Origin: Kallipyga gabonensis
GTDB taxonomy: Bacteria; Bacillota; Clostridia; Tissierellales; Peptoniphilaceae
Reading direction: 5' to 3'
Length of the DNA stretch: 64,000 nucleotides
Assembly (NCBI RefSeq): GCF_001286805.1
Contig: NZ_CXYV01000001.1
Coordinates: 124,001 to 188,000, forward strand
Position 1 is the first letter of the stretch, and each line of letters begins with the position of its first letter. This document shows positions 1 through 8,880 of this stretch, piece after piece. The notes beneath the pieces are model-generated. The model ran no database searches and was not told the DNA's origin. It saw only the letters and a list, made by a program, of their open reading frames with translations. A program made the translations under genes and the position numbers.

Positions 1-686
1 GGACTTCCGTCCATGACAATCCGTCCTCCATCGAGGACCACCAGACGGTTAGCATGCTCCGCCACGTCCTCCATGGAATGGGTGACCAAAATGATGGACA
101 TAGAAGGGTTAGCCTCATAAATCTTGTGGATCTCCCCCAGGATTTCTTTCCGCCCCTGAGGATCCAGGCCCGCCGTTGGCTCATCCAAAACCAGGTAACG
201 GGGTTCCAGCGCAAGGACGCCGGCGATGGCGACTCGTCTCTTTTGACCACCGGAAAGTTCAAAAGGTGACCGGTCTTTCATGGTGTTGAAATCCAGACCC
301 ACGGCTTCCATGGCTTTCCGAACCCTCCGATCAATCTCCTGCTCGTCCAGCTTGAGATTTCTGGGGCCAAAGGCAATATCTTTATAAATTGTTGGTTCAA
401 AAAGCTGGTCTTCGGGATACTGAAAGACCAGGCCCACCTGCTGGCGGATTTTTCGAACCTGGCTCCTGGTCCCCCCCGTATCAAGACCATTGATCAACAC
501 CTGACCGCTGGTGGGCAGGTTTAAGGCATTCATATGCTGAACCAGGGTGGATTTTCCTGAGCCGGTATGACCCAAGAGCCCAAGATATTCATGGTCTTCG
601 ATGGTCAGGCTGACCCCATCCAGGGCTTTGACAACTTCCTTTGCTGTCGGATCATAAACAAAGCTGACGTCTCTAAATTCCATCAT
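1..686 (-). CDS. ecfA2: ECF transporter ATPase EcfA2 (3' end outside window)
   Basis: ATP-binding subunit of an energy-coupling factor transporter, which powers vitamin or metal uptake together with EcfA1, EcfT and interchangeable S components at the membrane. About 228 residues are visible. Walker A reads GHTGSGKST (about residue 40), the Q-loop is FQYPEDQLFE, the signature is ELSGGQKRR, Walker B is YLVLDEPTAGLDP and the switch histidine lies in VTHSMEDVA. The GHTGSGKST and YPEDQLFE forms are typical of EcfA2 rather than EcfA1. The start ATG overlaps the ecfA1 stop by four bases (ATGA), so the pair is translationally coupled. The C-terminus, and probably ecfT, lie beyond base 1. Confidence 0.95.
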   Translation of the reverse strand, partial: MMEFRDVSFVYDPTAKEVVKALDGVSLTIEDHEYLGLLGHTGSGKSTLVQHMNALNLPTSGQVLINGLDTGGTRSQVRKIRQQVGLVFQYPEDQLFEPTIYKDIAFGPRNLKLDEQEIDRRVRKAMEAVGLDFNTMKDRSPFELSGGQKRRVAIAGVLALEPRYLVLDEPTAGLDPQGRKEILGEIHKIYEANPSMSIILVTHSMEDVAEHANRLVVLDGGRIVMDGS

Positions 687-1507
687 AGGAGGGCCTCCAC
701 CAATTCATCAATATTCAGGCAATCGTCCGGAACCGGAAAACCTGCCTGACAAAGACGGTGGGCTAAGTCTGTTACTTGGGGAACATCGAGCTCCATGGCT
801 CGCATCGTTTCTACCTGCGCAAAGACGGCACGAGGTTCCCCCTCCAGGGCAAGTCGGCCGTCCGCCATAACCAGGATACGGTCAGCCTGAGCCGCCTCAT
901 CCATATGGTGGGTGATGAGAAGGATGGTCTTGCCTTCTTTTTTGTTCAGATAATGGATGGTCTTCATGATTTCCCGCCGACCGACAGGATCGAGCATTGC
1001 CGTGGGCTCATCCATGATGATACAGGAGGGAAGCATGGCCAGGACACCGGCGATAGCTACCCGCTGCTTCTGACCGCCGGAAAGTTTGTGAACCGGTCGG
1101 TTCCGATAGTCAAACATCCCCACCGATTTAAGGGCTGAATCCACCCTTTCCCGAAGTTCCGGCAGGGGGACACCAAGATTTTCCGGACCGAAGGCCACAT
1201 CTTCCTCCACGACCGATGCCACCATTTGGTTGTCGGGGTTTTGAAAGACCATGCCGCAGTGGGACCGGATGTCCCAGAGGAGGCCTTCATCTCGGGTATT
1301 CATGCCCATGATATGAATATCGCCCTCATTGGGAAGAACCTGGGCATTCAAAAGTCGGGCAAGTGTAGACTTGCCCGACCCATTATGACCCAGGATGGCG
1401 ATAAATTCACCTTGTTTGACCTGAAAACTGACATCTTGAATGACCGGTTCCCTAGCCTCCCCATCCTCGGAAGGATAAGTGAAGGTGACGTGGGAAAGGT
1501 CAATCAT
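683..1507 (-). CDS. ecfA1: ECF transporter ATPase EcfA1
   Basis: Partner ATPase of EcfA2 in the ECF module. Walker A is GHNGSGKST, the Q-loop region is FQNPDNQMVASVVEEDVAFGPE (split here as FQNPDNQMV and EEDVAFGPE), the signature is LSGGQKQRVAIAG and Walker B is CIIMDEPTAMLDP; FQNPDNQ is characteristic of EcfA1. The start chosen is the ATG giving MIDLSHVTFTYPSEDGE, which fits the family N-terminus. An in-frame GTG at 1579 would add 24 residues without family support. No strong ribosome site is visible at either start. The 28 bases up to the preceding gene suggest read-through or a weak local promoter. Confidence 0.95.
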   Translation of the reverse strand: MIDLSHVTFTYPSEDGEAREPVIQDVSFQVKQGEFIAILGHNGSGKSTLARLLNAQVLPNEGDIHIMGMNTRDEGLLWDIRSHCGMVFQNPDNQMVASVVEEDVAFGPENLGVPLPELRERVDSALKSVGMFDYRNRPVHKLSGGQKQRVAIAGVLAMLPSCIIMDEPTAMLDPVGRREIMKTIHYLNKKEGKTILLITHHMDEAAQADRILVMADGRLALEGEPRAVFAQVETMRAMELDVPQVTDLAHRLCQAGFPVPDDCLNIDELVEALL

Positions 1508-1606
1508 GGTTTCTCTTGTGCCGGTCTCTTCATTCTTTTCATCGAGCCGGCGTATCCTAGAATTAATCAATATAGCCACCTAACTTTATCTTAACAATGG
1601 TGAACA

Positions 1607-3013
1607 TTAATAGGTTGAATCAGCCGGAGAGAAAGAAGTCGTGGACTCATAGATGATAACCGGGGTCCCGACAGGATAGGCATTAAAGATCTTCTCCGCT
1701 ACCTTTGGAGGCAGGTTGAGACAACCGTGGGTTCCGTAACTCCGGTATAGCCTCCCGCCAAAGGAGGACCGCCAGGGGGCATCGTGAAGACCGACACCAC
1801 CGTAGTTGATGGGCATCCAAAAGGTAACCGGTGTCACATACTTCGACCCGTCCAAATTCTTTCCCTTAAGCTCCCGATCCTTTTCTCTTGACCAGATTTT
1901 GTGGACCCCGACCGGCGTCTCATGGACTCCATTCGTGGTTCCGGATACATAGTCCGTCTGCAAAAAGAGTTTGCCGTCTTTATAGGCCCAGAGATGCTGT
2001 TGAGAGAGGTCGCATTCAATATAGGTCGATCCGATTTCATCCTTTTCCCGGTGGAGGGCCCTATGACGATATTCCGGTTCCAGCTCATGGTTTCCCCCTT
2101 CTTTCAGAAGTGTCATGAGCTTATCCCGGGTCTTTTTGGTATCAATTTGCCAACCGTAGATTCCTGGCGGAACAGTTACTGTCCCCCGGTTCGTCGTTTT
2201 GAAGGTCCGGTCCGTTCCGTAGGTATCTGTCTTCCTGGCCATATCTTTAACCCAACTTAAGACCGCATCCGGATCGATGGATACTTGCTTGTCCTTCTCT
2301 TTTTTCAAACACTGGACAACCTCTTCCGGACCGAAAGTAAATTTCCGATCAACAAAGTCGTAAACGACTTTTACTCGAGTGATCTTATCTAAACGCTGAA
2401 ATTCTTCCTTCAATGAAGGAGAATCCGCCGTAATTTCCGGTTCTTCATAAAGATCTTTGATGTCCGTTTCCTTCAACCCCTTTTGAAAGGCATCCAGAAT
2501 CCTTGTCTTCAATCCCTCATAATCCAACTTATTGCCCCGATCTTCAGGCACAATGCGCACACCATCCTTGGAGACTTCGATTTTTGCATCCACCGGTGCC
2601 TTGCCATTAGGGACCAGACCGGCATTATTTAATGCCCGATCCAACTTTACCTGATCATAGCCAATGTCGTACTCCACGGTATAAGGATGGGATTGAAAGA
2701 CTTCCTTAGGCCAGAGAAAGGCGTTTTGACTGGGTGCCTGAACGCCTTTGTTCGTTAATTTCAGATGAATATCCTCGGCAGAAATGGACACAGCTGTCCC
2801 ATTCCTTCCCTGGACCTGAACTTTATCGGAATATTCACTTGACTGAAACACATCTTTGAGGGGGCGGAAAGATCTCTCCATCCCGTTGACCGTCGTATTG
2901 GGGAAGGTATACTTGGAAAAGTAGTAACTTCCCCCAAGATAAAGGGCAACCAGGAGGACGAGAAGGATAATCCAAAACCACTTTTTGCTTTTTGTTTGAT
3001 CCATTAGTATCAT
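1607..3013 (-). CDS. L,D-transpeptidase with peptidoglycan-binding repeats (YkuD family)
   Basis: Likely makes 3-3 cross-links in peptidoglycan, or attaches groups to it, using an active-site cysteine. The 468-residue protein has a short basic N-terminus, one membrane segment at about residues 12-31, a long extracellular region resembling tandem PG_binding_4 modules (about 40-230), and a C-terminal YkuD domain from about residue 330. The catalytic motif is THGCLNLPP with Cys431; the usual form is S/T-H-G-C-x-N/R. The Gly-rich GGVGLHDAPW stretch before it supplies the conserved histidine. Start could be this ATG or the one three codons later; neither has a clear ribosome site. It is followed closely by ecfA1. 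Confidence 0.9.
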   Translation of the reverse strand: MILMDQTKSKKWFWIILLVLLVALYLGGSYYFSKYTFPNTTVNGMERSFRPLKDVFQSSEYSDKVQVQGRNGTAVSISAEDIHLKLTNKGVQAPSQNAFLWPKEVFQSHPYTVEYDIGYDQVKLDRALNNAGLVPNGKAPVDAKIEVSKDGVRIVPEDRGNKLDYEGLKTRILDAFQKGLKETDIKDLYEEPEITADSPSLKEEFQRLDKITRVKVVYDFVDRKFTFGPEEVVQCLKKEKDKQVSIDPDAVLSWVKDMARKTDTYGTDRTFKTTNRGTVTVPPGIYGWQIDTKKTRDKLMTLLKEGGNHELEPEYRHRALHREKDEIGSTYIECDLSQQHLWAYKDGKLFLQTDYVSGTTNGVHETPVGVHKIWSREKDRELKGKNLDGSKYVTPVTFWMPINYGGVGLHDAPWRSSFGGRLYRSYGTHGCLNLPPKVAEKIFNAYPVGTPVIIYESTTSFSPADSTY

Positions 3014-3093
3014 CTCGGAAGGGGGTCCCCGAGAACCGTCCTTTCTTTTTCGGCCAAATGGCCCTTGTTCATGTCGTTATCTTTGCTCAAGTT

Positions 3094-4017
3094 CTAATCC
3101 CGACTTTCGAGACTCAACTCGATATCCCAATTCACTTCTCCGTCAGGAGGCAAAGCGGCTGATTTTGCCGCCTCGACTGCCTTCTCCAGATTTTCCAAAT
3201 AGCCATTGGTGGGACGGAGAGAGAGTTTCCGCTCCCCACTATAAGCAGAAGTCTGAATGGATCCAGCGAGATAAGGAAGAATCCTGGCATTCCACCGTAG
3301 CCGGAAGACCAATCCCTGACCGGGATAATGGATGGCGGCCAGGCCATCTTCTATGGCTTTTGGTGAGAAAAAGTGAAGATCACGGTCTGATGGAATTGCG
3401 GAGACTTGAGAAAAATCTTCATTTAATTCCTTCAAGGTCTTAAGGTCAATATAGGACCCGGGACCCGGAAGCTCCAGCCGGGCATCCGGTGTGGACACAG
3501 CTAAGGCATGTAAGGACCACATCCAGACCTGGGGAGAAACTGTTTCATTGAGGAGGCGGTAGTGGAGAAAAACGGATGACCCGGACAAGGTTACCGTCCG
3601 CTCAAAGAAAAAAGGCATAGCGGAAAGTCGGACTGATGCCGTGCAGGTCGTTTTGGAGAGGTCACTCTCCCTTACATTCCAGCTCCTTGCCCATACATCC
3701 CCATAATTGTGAATATGGCCGACGTTTGTAAGCTGACAGCTTTCCTTGGAAGGAATGCAGTCGTCAATACCTGACCGGTCAAAGGACTTATAAGACATAC
3801 CCGGATAAGGGTTAAAATAGCCCTTCCTGAAATCCTGCGTATTACGTGCTTCCTTCGGTTTATACAGAAGATCAAAATTTTTAGGCTTATAATATATTTC
3901 TCGAATCTTAAAGCCCACTTCCGGCAAAAGACGAACCACCAGATTCTCATTTTCAAGAAGAATTTCCCGGGTCGGCCAGTTCATTTTTTGAATATCCAGG
4001 GCGGCATTTTGATCCAT
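3094..4017 (-). CDS. Galactose mutarotase-like (aldose epimerase fold) protein
   Basis: About 307 residues. The order of segments (LVVRLLPEVGFKIREIYYKP near the N-terminus, YPGMSYKSFDRSGIDDCIPS, then VFLHYRLLNET and the late GLVFRLRWN) resembles the beta-sandwich galactose mutarotase-like superfamily: uncharacterised members that compare sugar-derived rings, rather than canonical GalM. I cannot place the substrate. The start is the ATG at 4017, with GGAGG five bases upstream; a TTG 11 codons earlier is open but lacks a ribosome site. No signal peptide, so cytoplasmic. No sugar genes are adjacent; its neighbours are a cation exporter and an L,D-transpeptidase. Confidence 0.65.
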   Translation of the reverse strand: MDQNAALDIQKMNWPTREILLENENLVVRLLPEVGFKIREIYYKPKNFDLLYKPKEARNTQDFRKGYFNPYPGMSYKSFDRSGIDDCIPSKESCQLTNVGHIHNYGDVWARSWNVRESDLSKTTCTASVRLSAMPFFFERTVTLSGSSVFLHYRLLNETVSPQVWMWSLHALAVSTPDARLELPGPGSYIDLKTLKELNEDFSQVSAIPSDRDLHFFSPKAIEDGLAAIHYPGQGLVFRLRWNARILPYLAGSIQTSAYSGERKLSLRPTNGYLENLEKAVEAAKSAALPPDGEVNWDIELSLESRD

Positions 4018-4075
4018 GGTCCCCTCCATTCTTCCCCATTGATTGTTCAAAGTGACAAACTACCTTTTCATTATA

Positions 4076-5350
4076 CTACTCTTGCCGGTGACTTTCTTCC
4101 CAATGACGATCTTCAGGCCGGGTCACATCAATTGAAGGAGATGCCGTTCGCTCAATTTGAATATCGACTTCGGCATGAGGATAAAGAACCGCAATCATGG
4201 CCTCCATCTCCTCCAAGAGCTGGTCATCTTCATCTTTGACGGAATAGGCGACAGCCAGGCCAAAGGAAATCTTGAGGGGCTCCTTATGAAGGTCCTCTCC
4301 CTCGGAAGTCGGAGTGGGCAGGCCATCAGGGCCGGTTCCGCTTGCCGGGATGATCTGAAGGTCATAGACATGACACCCCCTGTGGCTTCCCTCAACCAGC
4401 TTTCGAACTTTCTCCCTGGCCTCGTTGATGGCCGGGTTATCTACAATCATGGGATCGATATGGATGGTAATATCAATCCCGTCCCTGGCCAGAGACTTTT
4501 CGATGGCATCAGCCTCACCATGAGCCCTTAATAGAGATAGGCGGGCATCGACCATAATATCGCAGGTAACATAGGATTGGCCCGGGCCGTAATCATGAAT
4601 CTTGAGGTTATGGATCTCAATAACCTCGGGAGATTCCAAGATCCGATCCTCAATCTTCTTGACCAATTCGGGATCGGCCTCCTCCCCCATGAGCCGGTCA
4701 TAATTCTGACTGAGAATTTCCAAACCGGCCTTGGCAATAAGGATGGCAATGACAATCGCGATCGGACCGTCCAGGGAAAGCCGGAAGAAATGAGACAAAA
4801 TAAGGGAAAGGAGAATTCCACCCGTCATAATAACGTCGTTGGCTGAATCCTGGGCTGTTGCCATGAGGACAGAGGAATTCAGCGCCTTTCCCCGTCGAGT
4901 ATAGAAACTTTGCAGCCAGAATTTCAGGGCCATGGACATAACCAAAACGACAATCTGGACAGGTCGGACTTCAACCATGGTGGGATGGAGAATCTTTTCA
5001 GCCGCCTCACGAATCAGTTGAAAACCCAGAAAAAGGATGAGAAGGGAAATCAATGATGAGGCAATGTACTCAAAACGGGCATGACCAAAAGGATGGCCCT
5101 CATCCGAAGGACGAGCGGAAATTACAAAGGACGATAGGGAGATAAGATTAGCAATCCCATCGGACAAATTATTCATTCCGTCAGCGGTAATGGACAGGAC
5201 TCCGGTCAAATTTCCAATGATAATCTTCGACAGAGCCAAAATCGTATTTACCAGTAGCCCAACCAAGGAAGTGGTCAATCCTTGCCGCTTCCTTGATTCG
5301 CCTTCATTGAGTTGCGATTGCTCCATTCTTTCTTTCCACTTGTCAAACAT
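4076..5350 (-). CDS. Cation diffusion facilitator family transporter
   Basis: Proton-driven exporter of divalent metal (Zn, Mn, Fe or Co). The N-terminal half carries about six membrane segments with the metal-site signature ADGMNNLSDGIANLI in segment 2 and the family motif GHPFGHARFEYIASS after it; a second site, ATAQDSANDV, lies in segment 5. The cytoplasmic ZT_dimer domain follows (about 210-290, EIHNLKIHDYG and ITIHIDP). A further domain of about 130 residues after it is unusual: typical family members end near residue 300. GGAG six bases upstream supports the ATG at 5350 over the one at 5362. The gene starts just after the ribosomal operon terminator, so it should have its own promoter, which I could not identify. 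Confidence 0.93.
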   Translation of the reverse strand: MFDKWKERMEQSQLNEGESRKRQGLTTSLVGLLVNTILALSKIIIGNLTGVLSITADGMNNLSDGIANLISLSSFVISARPSDEGHPFGHARFEYIASSLISLLILFLGFQLIREAAEKILHPTMVEVRPVQIVVLVMSMALKFWLQSFYTRRGKALNSSVLMATAQDSANDVIMTGGILLSLILSHFFRLSLDGPIAIVIAILIAKAGLEILSQNYDRLMGEEADPELVKKIEDRILESPEVIEIHNLKIHDYGPGQSYVTCDIMVDARLSLLRAHGEADAIEKSLARDGIDITIHIDPMIVDNPAINEAREKVRKLVEGSHRGCHVYDLQIIPASGTGPDGLPTPTSEGEDLHKEPLKISFGLAVAYSVKDEDDQLLEEMEAMIAVLYPHAEVDIQIERTASPSIDVTRPEDRHWEESHRQE

Positions 5351-5369
5351 GGCTGACTCCATAAAATGT

Positions 5370-5396
5370 GAAAAATGCCCTCATAAAGAGGGCATG
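5370..5396 (-). terminator. Intrinsic terminator of the ribosomal operon
   Basis: On the minus strand an 8-bp stem (ATGCCCTC / GAGGGCAT) with a 5-base loop is followed by five T. It lies 27 bases past the rplQ stop and before the cation exporter start, so it ends the rpsJ-rplQ transcript. Confidence 0.85.
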
Positions 5397-5422
5397 TCAC
5401 AAGACGGGTTGTGTTGATTCAA

Positions 5423-5803
5423 CTAGTCTTCCTTATCTTCTTTTTCTTTCTTGGACCCTTCTTCCACCCATTCCAGGATAGCCATCTCGCTCCCGTCACC
5501 GCGACGGGGGCCGAGCTTCAAAATTCGGGTATATCCGCCGTTGCGACCGGCATACTGGGGAGCCAGGTCCTCAACTAACTTTCTTGCTACATCCTTATCA
5601 TAGATGTAGGAAGAGATTGCCCTCTTGGAATGAAGATCGTTCTTCTTAGCGAGGGTCATCATCTTTTCCGCCATCTGGCGGGTTTCCTTTGCCCGGGTCA
5701 CCGTGGTGGTAATCCGGCCATGTTCAATGAGGGAAGAAACCTGGTTGCGAAGCATTGCACTCCGATGGTCGCTTCTCCTCCCTAATTTTCTCTGAGTGGC
5801 CAT
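5423..5803 (-). CDS. rplQ: 50S ribosomal protein L17
   Basis: Large-subunit protein near the exit of the peptide tunnel. Full length at 126 residues: [17 protein letters not shown] at the N-terminus, then [19 protein letters not shown], and the conserved [16 protein letters not shown]. The tail is a short charged stretch (KKEKEDKED). Last gene of the operon, 14 bases after rpoA, the usual position in bacteria. Confidence 0.98.
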   Translation of the reverse strand: MATQRKLGRRSDHRSAMLRNQVSSLIEHGRITTTVTRAKETRQMAEKMMTLAKKNDLHSKRAISSYIYDKDVARKLVEDLAPQYAGRNGGYTRILKLGPRRGDGSEMAILEWVEEGSKKEKEDKED

Positions 5804-5817
5804 TTCATGCCTCCTTG

Positions 5818-6777
5818 TTACTCTTCTTCCATTTCCTCGAGCTCAAAGCCATAGGCCTTGACCATGTTCTCCACTTCCGAATAGGATTTTTTGCCGAAAT
5901 TGCGGATCTTAGCCAGTTCTCGAGCATCGGTGGCTAAAATATCACCTAAGCTGTTGAGCCCCGCCCGTTTCAAGCAATTGTAGGAACGAAGAGAAAGGTC
6001 TAAGTCCTCGATGGGCTTTTGAAGAAGTATTTCTTCCTCATTGTTCTCTTCTTCACCTTCTTCTTCCTCATCCAAATGAAAATCAGGAAGCTCGGTAAAC
6101 AGGGCCAGGTGGCTGATGAGGATCTGGGAACCCTGGGCTACCGCCTCTTGAGCGGTAATCGTCCCATTGGTCCAAACCTCTAAGATCAACTTATCGTAGT
6201 CAGTGATCTGCTGAACCCGGGTGTTTTCGATGGAGAAATTGACCTTGGTCACCGGGGTGAACAAGGAGTCGATCGCAATGGTCGTGATGGGGTCATCGGG
6301 ATTCTTATTAGCATCTGCCAAGGCATAGCCCGACCCATCCACGACAACGAGTTCCATGTGAATCTCGCCCTCGCCATTGACCGTGCAAATGTAGTGATCT
6401 TTGTTGATAATCTCTACCTCTGTGGTCTCCTGGATATCCTTGGCCGTAACAATTTTCGGGCCTTCCACATCCAGACGCAGGGTAACCGGTTCCCCTTCTC
6501 CCTGCAAACGACGGATCGCAATCCCTTTTATGTTGAGGATGATCTCCGGAACGTCTTCAATGACGCCGGTAACTGTTGAGAATTCATGAGGAACGCCTTC
6601 GTCAAACTTGATGGAAGCCACGGCTGCCCCCGGTAAGGATGAGAGGAGGACACGACGAAGGGAGTTCCCGATCGTCGTCCCATACCCACGCTCCAAGGGG
6701 GACATAGTGAACCTGCCATAGTGTTTGTCGTCATCCAGCTCAAGAATTTCAACCTTTGTATTGAGTTTGTCTGCCAC
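5818..6777 (-). CDS. rpoA: RNA polymerase alpha subunit
   Basis: Scaffold of RNA polymerase. 319 residues: the N-terminal dimerisation and beta/beta-prime contact domain (residues about 10-230) includes [20 protein letters not shown]. The linker is very acidic ([16 protein letters not shown]), then comes the C-terminal domain that contacts UP elements and activators ([29 protein letters not shown]). Position between rpsD and rplQ is standard. Confidence 0.98.
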   Translation of the reverse strand: MADKLNTKVEILELDDDKHYGRFTMSPLERGYGTTIGNSLRRVLLSSLPGAAVASIKFDEGVPHEFSTVTGVIEDVPEIILNIKGIAIRRLQGEGEPVTLRLDVEGPKIVTAKDIQETTEVEIINKDHYICTVNGEGEIHMELVVVDGSGYALADANKNPDDPITTIAIDSLFTPVTKVNFSIENTRVQQITDYDKLILEVWTNGTITAQEAVAQGSQILISHLALFTELPDFHLDEEEEGEEENNEEEILLQKPIEDLDLSLRSYNCLKRAGLNSLGDILATDARELAKIRNFGKKSYSEVENMVKAYGFELEEMEEE

Positions 6778-6848
6778 GGATCAAGCCTCCTCTACTCTTG
6801 CGCCTTCTTTCCAAATATTTCCGAAACTTTCACGATGACTTACGGAGA

Positions 6849-7436
6849 TTACTTGGAGTAAAGCTCGACGATCTGGGTCTCTTCAATGGGATAGTCGATA
6901 TTTTCACGCATTGGTTCAGACAGGATCTTGCCCTGGAGTTTTTCCGTGTCCACTTCAACCCATGGCATCTGGTTCCAGACGTTCTCTTCCGTATTGGAGA
7001 AGAAGCCATTTTGCCGAGAAGAAGGCTTGACATTGATCTGATCGCCCACTTCCAGGGTCATAGAAGGAATGGTGGCCTTTTCTCCGTTCAGGAGGAAGTG
7101 GCCATGAACGATAAGCTGACGTGCTTCTGCCCGAGTTTGGGTGAATCCCATCCGGTAGACGACGTTATCGAAACGGAGCTCAAGAAGCTTGAGCAGGTTC
7201 CAACCGGCCTGACCTTCCATCCGTTCAGCACGGGTGTAGAGTCTGCGGAACTGCTTTTCGTTCATTCCATAGATGAATTTTGCCTTCTGCTTCTCACGCA
7301 ACTGCATACCATAGTCAGAAAGCTTGCGACGACGCTGTTCCGGATTCCGGCGAGACTTCTTGTTGATGCCCACAACCTGGGGTTCCAACTCGAGCGCACG
7401 GCAGCGTTTCAAAATTGGTCCTGTGTATCTTGACAT
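6849..7436 (-). CDS. rpsD: 30S ribosomal protein S4
   Basis: Assembly protein that binds 16S rRNA and, in many bacteria, represses its own operon. 195 residues, with the S4 RNA-binding domain around residues 90-150 (RLDNVVYR-type segment LRFDNVVYRMGF, then ARQLIVHGHFLLNG). The N-terminus has one cysteine only (RCRALELE), so this is the zinc-free form. A 71-base gap separates it from rpoA, the widest in this part of the operon; I see no clear promoter or terminator in it. Confidence 0.98.
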   Translation of the reverse strand: MSRYTGPILKRCRALELEPQVVGINKKSRRNPEQRRRKLSDYGMQLREKQKAKFIYGMNEKQFRRLYTRAERMEGQAGWNLLKLLELRFDNVVYRMGFTQTRAEARQLIVHGHFLLNGEKATIPSMTLEVGDQINVKPSSRQNGFFSNTEENVWNQMPWVEVDTEKLQGKILSEPMRENIDYPIEETQIVELYSK

Positions 7437-7448
7437 TATTACCTCCCG

Positions 7449-7853
7449 TTACACTCTTCTTCTCTTCGGCGGACGGCATCCATTATGAGGAATGGGGGTG
7501 ACATCCTTGATCAGGGTAACCTGAAGTCCGGCGGCCTCAAGGGCACGGATGGCGGATTCACGACCCGGACCCGGACCCTTAACATAAACCTCAACGGTCT
7601 TTAGGCCCTGAGTAATCGCCTCCTTAGCTGCGGTTTCTGCAACCATCTGGGCGGCGTAGGGAGTGGATTTACGGTTTCCCTGGAATCCCAACTGACCGGA
7701 AGAAGACCAGGAAATGGCGTTTCCGTTTAAGTCAGTAATCGTCACCATGGAGTTGTTGAAGGTGGAAAGAATATGAGCCTGTCCGGCACTAATATTCTTT
7801 TTTACCTTACGCTTCCCGCCACGGCGGGTTGTTTTTGCTGGTTTTTTAGCCAT
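7449..7853 (-). CDS. rpsK: 30S ribosomal protein S11
   Basis: Platform protein of the small subunit, contacting the mRNA exit region. 134 residues: basic start [18 protein letters not shown], core [20 protein letters not shown], and conserved C-terminus [14 protein letters not shown]. Twelve bases separate it from rpsD and eleven from rpsM. Confidence 0.98.
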   Translation of the reverse strand: MAKKPAKTTRRGGKRKVKKNISAGQAHILSTFNNSMVTITDLNGNAISWSSSGQLGFQGNRKSTPYAAQMVAETAAKEAITQGLKTVEVYVKGPGPGRESAIRALEAAGLQVTLIKDVTPIPHNGCRPPKRRRV

Positions 7854-7864
7854 GTTCTCCCCCC

Positions 7865-8209
7865 TTATCTCTTTCTACCCTTGCGGGTCCGAGCATTGGT
7901 TTTCGTTCTCTGACCCCTTACAGGCAGGTTTCTTTTGTGGCGGATCCCACGGTAGCAATTAATCTCGCGCAGACGCTTGATGTTCAACGAGACATCCCGA
8001 CGCAGATCTCCTTCCACATGGTAGTGGTTGACCTGCTCACGGATCTTCTGCACTTCATCATCGGTCAAATCACGGACGCGAGTGTCCGGATTGACCCCTG
8101 CATTCTTAAGAATTTCATTGGAGCGGGAACGACCGATTCCGAAAATGTAGGTCAGGCCGATTTCCACTCGTTTGTCTTTTGGTATATCAATACCTGCTAT
8201 ACGTGCCAA
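7865..8209 (-). CDS. rpsM: 30S ribosomal protein S13
   Basis: Head protein contacting the P-site tRNA and the inter-subunit bridge. 114 residues: [19 protein letters not shown], the helix-hairpin-helix-like [33 protein letters not shown] and a lysine/arginine-rich tail that reaches the decoding site. Confidence 0.98.
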   Translation of the reverse strand: MARIAGIDIPKDKRVEIGLTYIFGIGRSRSNEILKNAGVNPDTRVRDLTDDEVQKIREQVNHYHVEGDLRRDVSLNIKRLREINCYRGIRHKRNLPVRGQRTKTNARTRKGRKR

Positions 8210-8225
8210 ATTCCTTCACCCCCCG

Positions 8226-8339
8226 TTAACCTTGACGCTGTTTATGCTTCGGATTTTCACAGATCACCATGACGCGACCTTTGCGTTTGATGATCTTACA
8301 TTTATCACACATCTTCTTTACAGATGGTCTCACTTTCAT
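8226..8339 (-). CDS. rpmJ: 50S ribosomal protein L36
   Basis: A 37-residue protein beginning [20 protein letters not shown] and ending NPKHKQRQG. The zinc ligands are Cys11, Cys14, Cys27 and His32 (C-x2-C...C-x4-H), so this is the zinc-binding C-plus form. It sits between infA and rpsM, its normal place, with an AGGAGG-type ribosome site directly upstream. Confidence 0.97.
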   Translation of the reverse strand: MKVRPSVKKMCDKCKIIKRKGRVMVICENPKHKQRQG

Positions 8340-8348
8340 GGCTTCCTC

Positions 8349-8567
8349 CTATTTCTTCCTCCATGTTATTCTCCCCTTGGTCAAATCATAGGGTGAAAGT
8401 TCCACGGTCACATGGTCTCCTTCGAGGATGCGAATGTAGTTCATCCGCAGTTTCCCGGAAATATGGGCCATGACTTCATGCCCATTTTCAAGACCGACAA
8501 TAAAGATGGCATTCGGAAGACGCTCTTTGACGACGCCCTCAACCTCAATCACATCTTTAGATGACAT
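8349..8567 (-). CDS. infA: Translation initiation factor IF-1
   Basis: Binds the ribosomal A site during initiation. 72 residues, a single S1-like OB fold: [57 protein letters not shown]. Its start lies inside the 3' end of the KOW gene (19-base overlap), with a GGAGGA ribosome site within that coding sequence. Confidence 0.98.
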   Translation of the reverse strand: MSSKDVIEVEGVVKERLPNAIFIVGLENGHEVMAHISGKLRMNYIRILEGDHVTVELSPYDLTKGRITWRKK

Positions 8568-8866
8568 TCGCTCTCCTCCTTCGTTTGGGTCGCTTTGTCT
8601 TGGAAACGAATCAACATTTTCCGAACCCAGGCATTTTGGAAACCGGTCTTTGACAGTCTTGCTTCTTCCAGTGGCAGTACATGGTGGAAAGCTTGCAAAT
8701 GCTTGACCCGCTTCTTCTTCGGCTTTTCCAGGGGACGGCTGTCCCCATCGACGACAAGGACGTGCTTGGCATCCACTTGCTCCAGGACAACCATGACACT
8801 CCCTTTATCGTGGCCCGCCTTAGAGCGGACAACCTGGCCAATGGCGAGTTCGCATGGGCGGTTCAT
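8549..8866 (-). CDS. KOW-domain RNA-binding protein (L14e/L6e-like)
   Basis: A small protein of about 105 residues with an N-terminal KOW motif: [20 protein letters not shown], then [20 protein letters not shown]. This is the Firmicutes protein commonly encoded between map or adk and infA and resembling eukaryotic/archaeal L14e; its function is not known but a ribosome or RNA role is inferred from fold and context. The start at 8866 has AGGAAAGG upstream; the alternative ATG at 8884 overlaps the adk stop. It overlaps infA by 19 bases. No map gene lies between it and adk, unlike many Clostridia. Confidence 0.9.
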   Translation of the reverse strand: MNRPCELAIGQVVRSKAGHDKGSVMVVLEQVDAKHVLVVDGDSRPLEKPKKKRVKHLQAFHHVLPLEEARLSKTGFQNAWVRKMLIRFQDKATQTKEESECHLKM

Positions 8867-8880
8867 CTTCCTTTCCTGCG

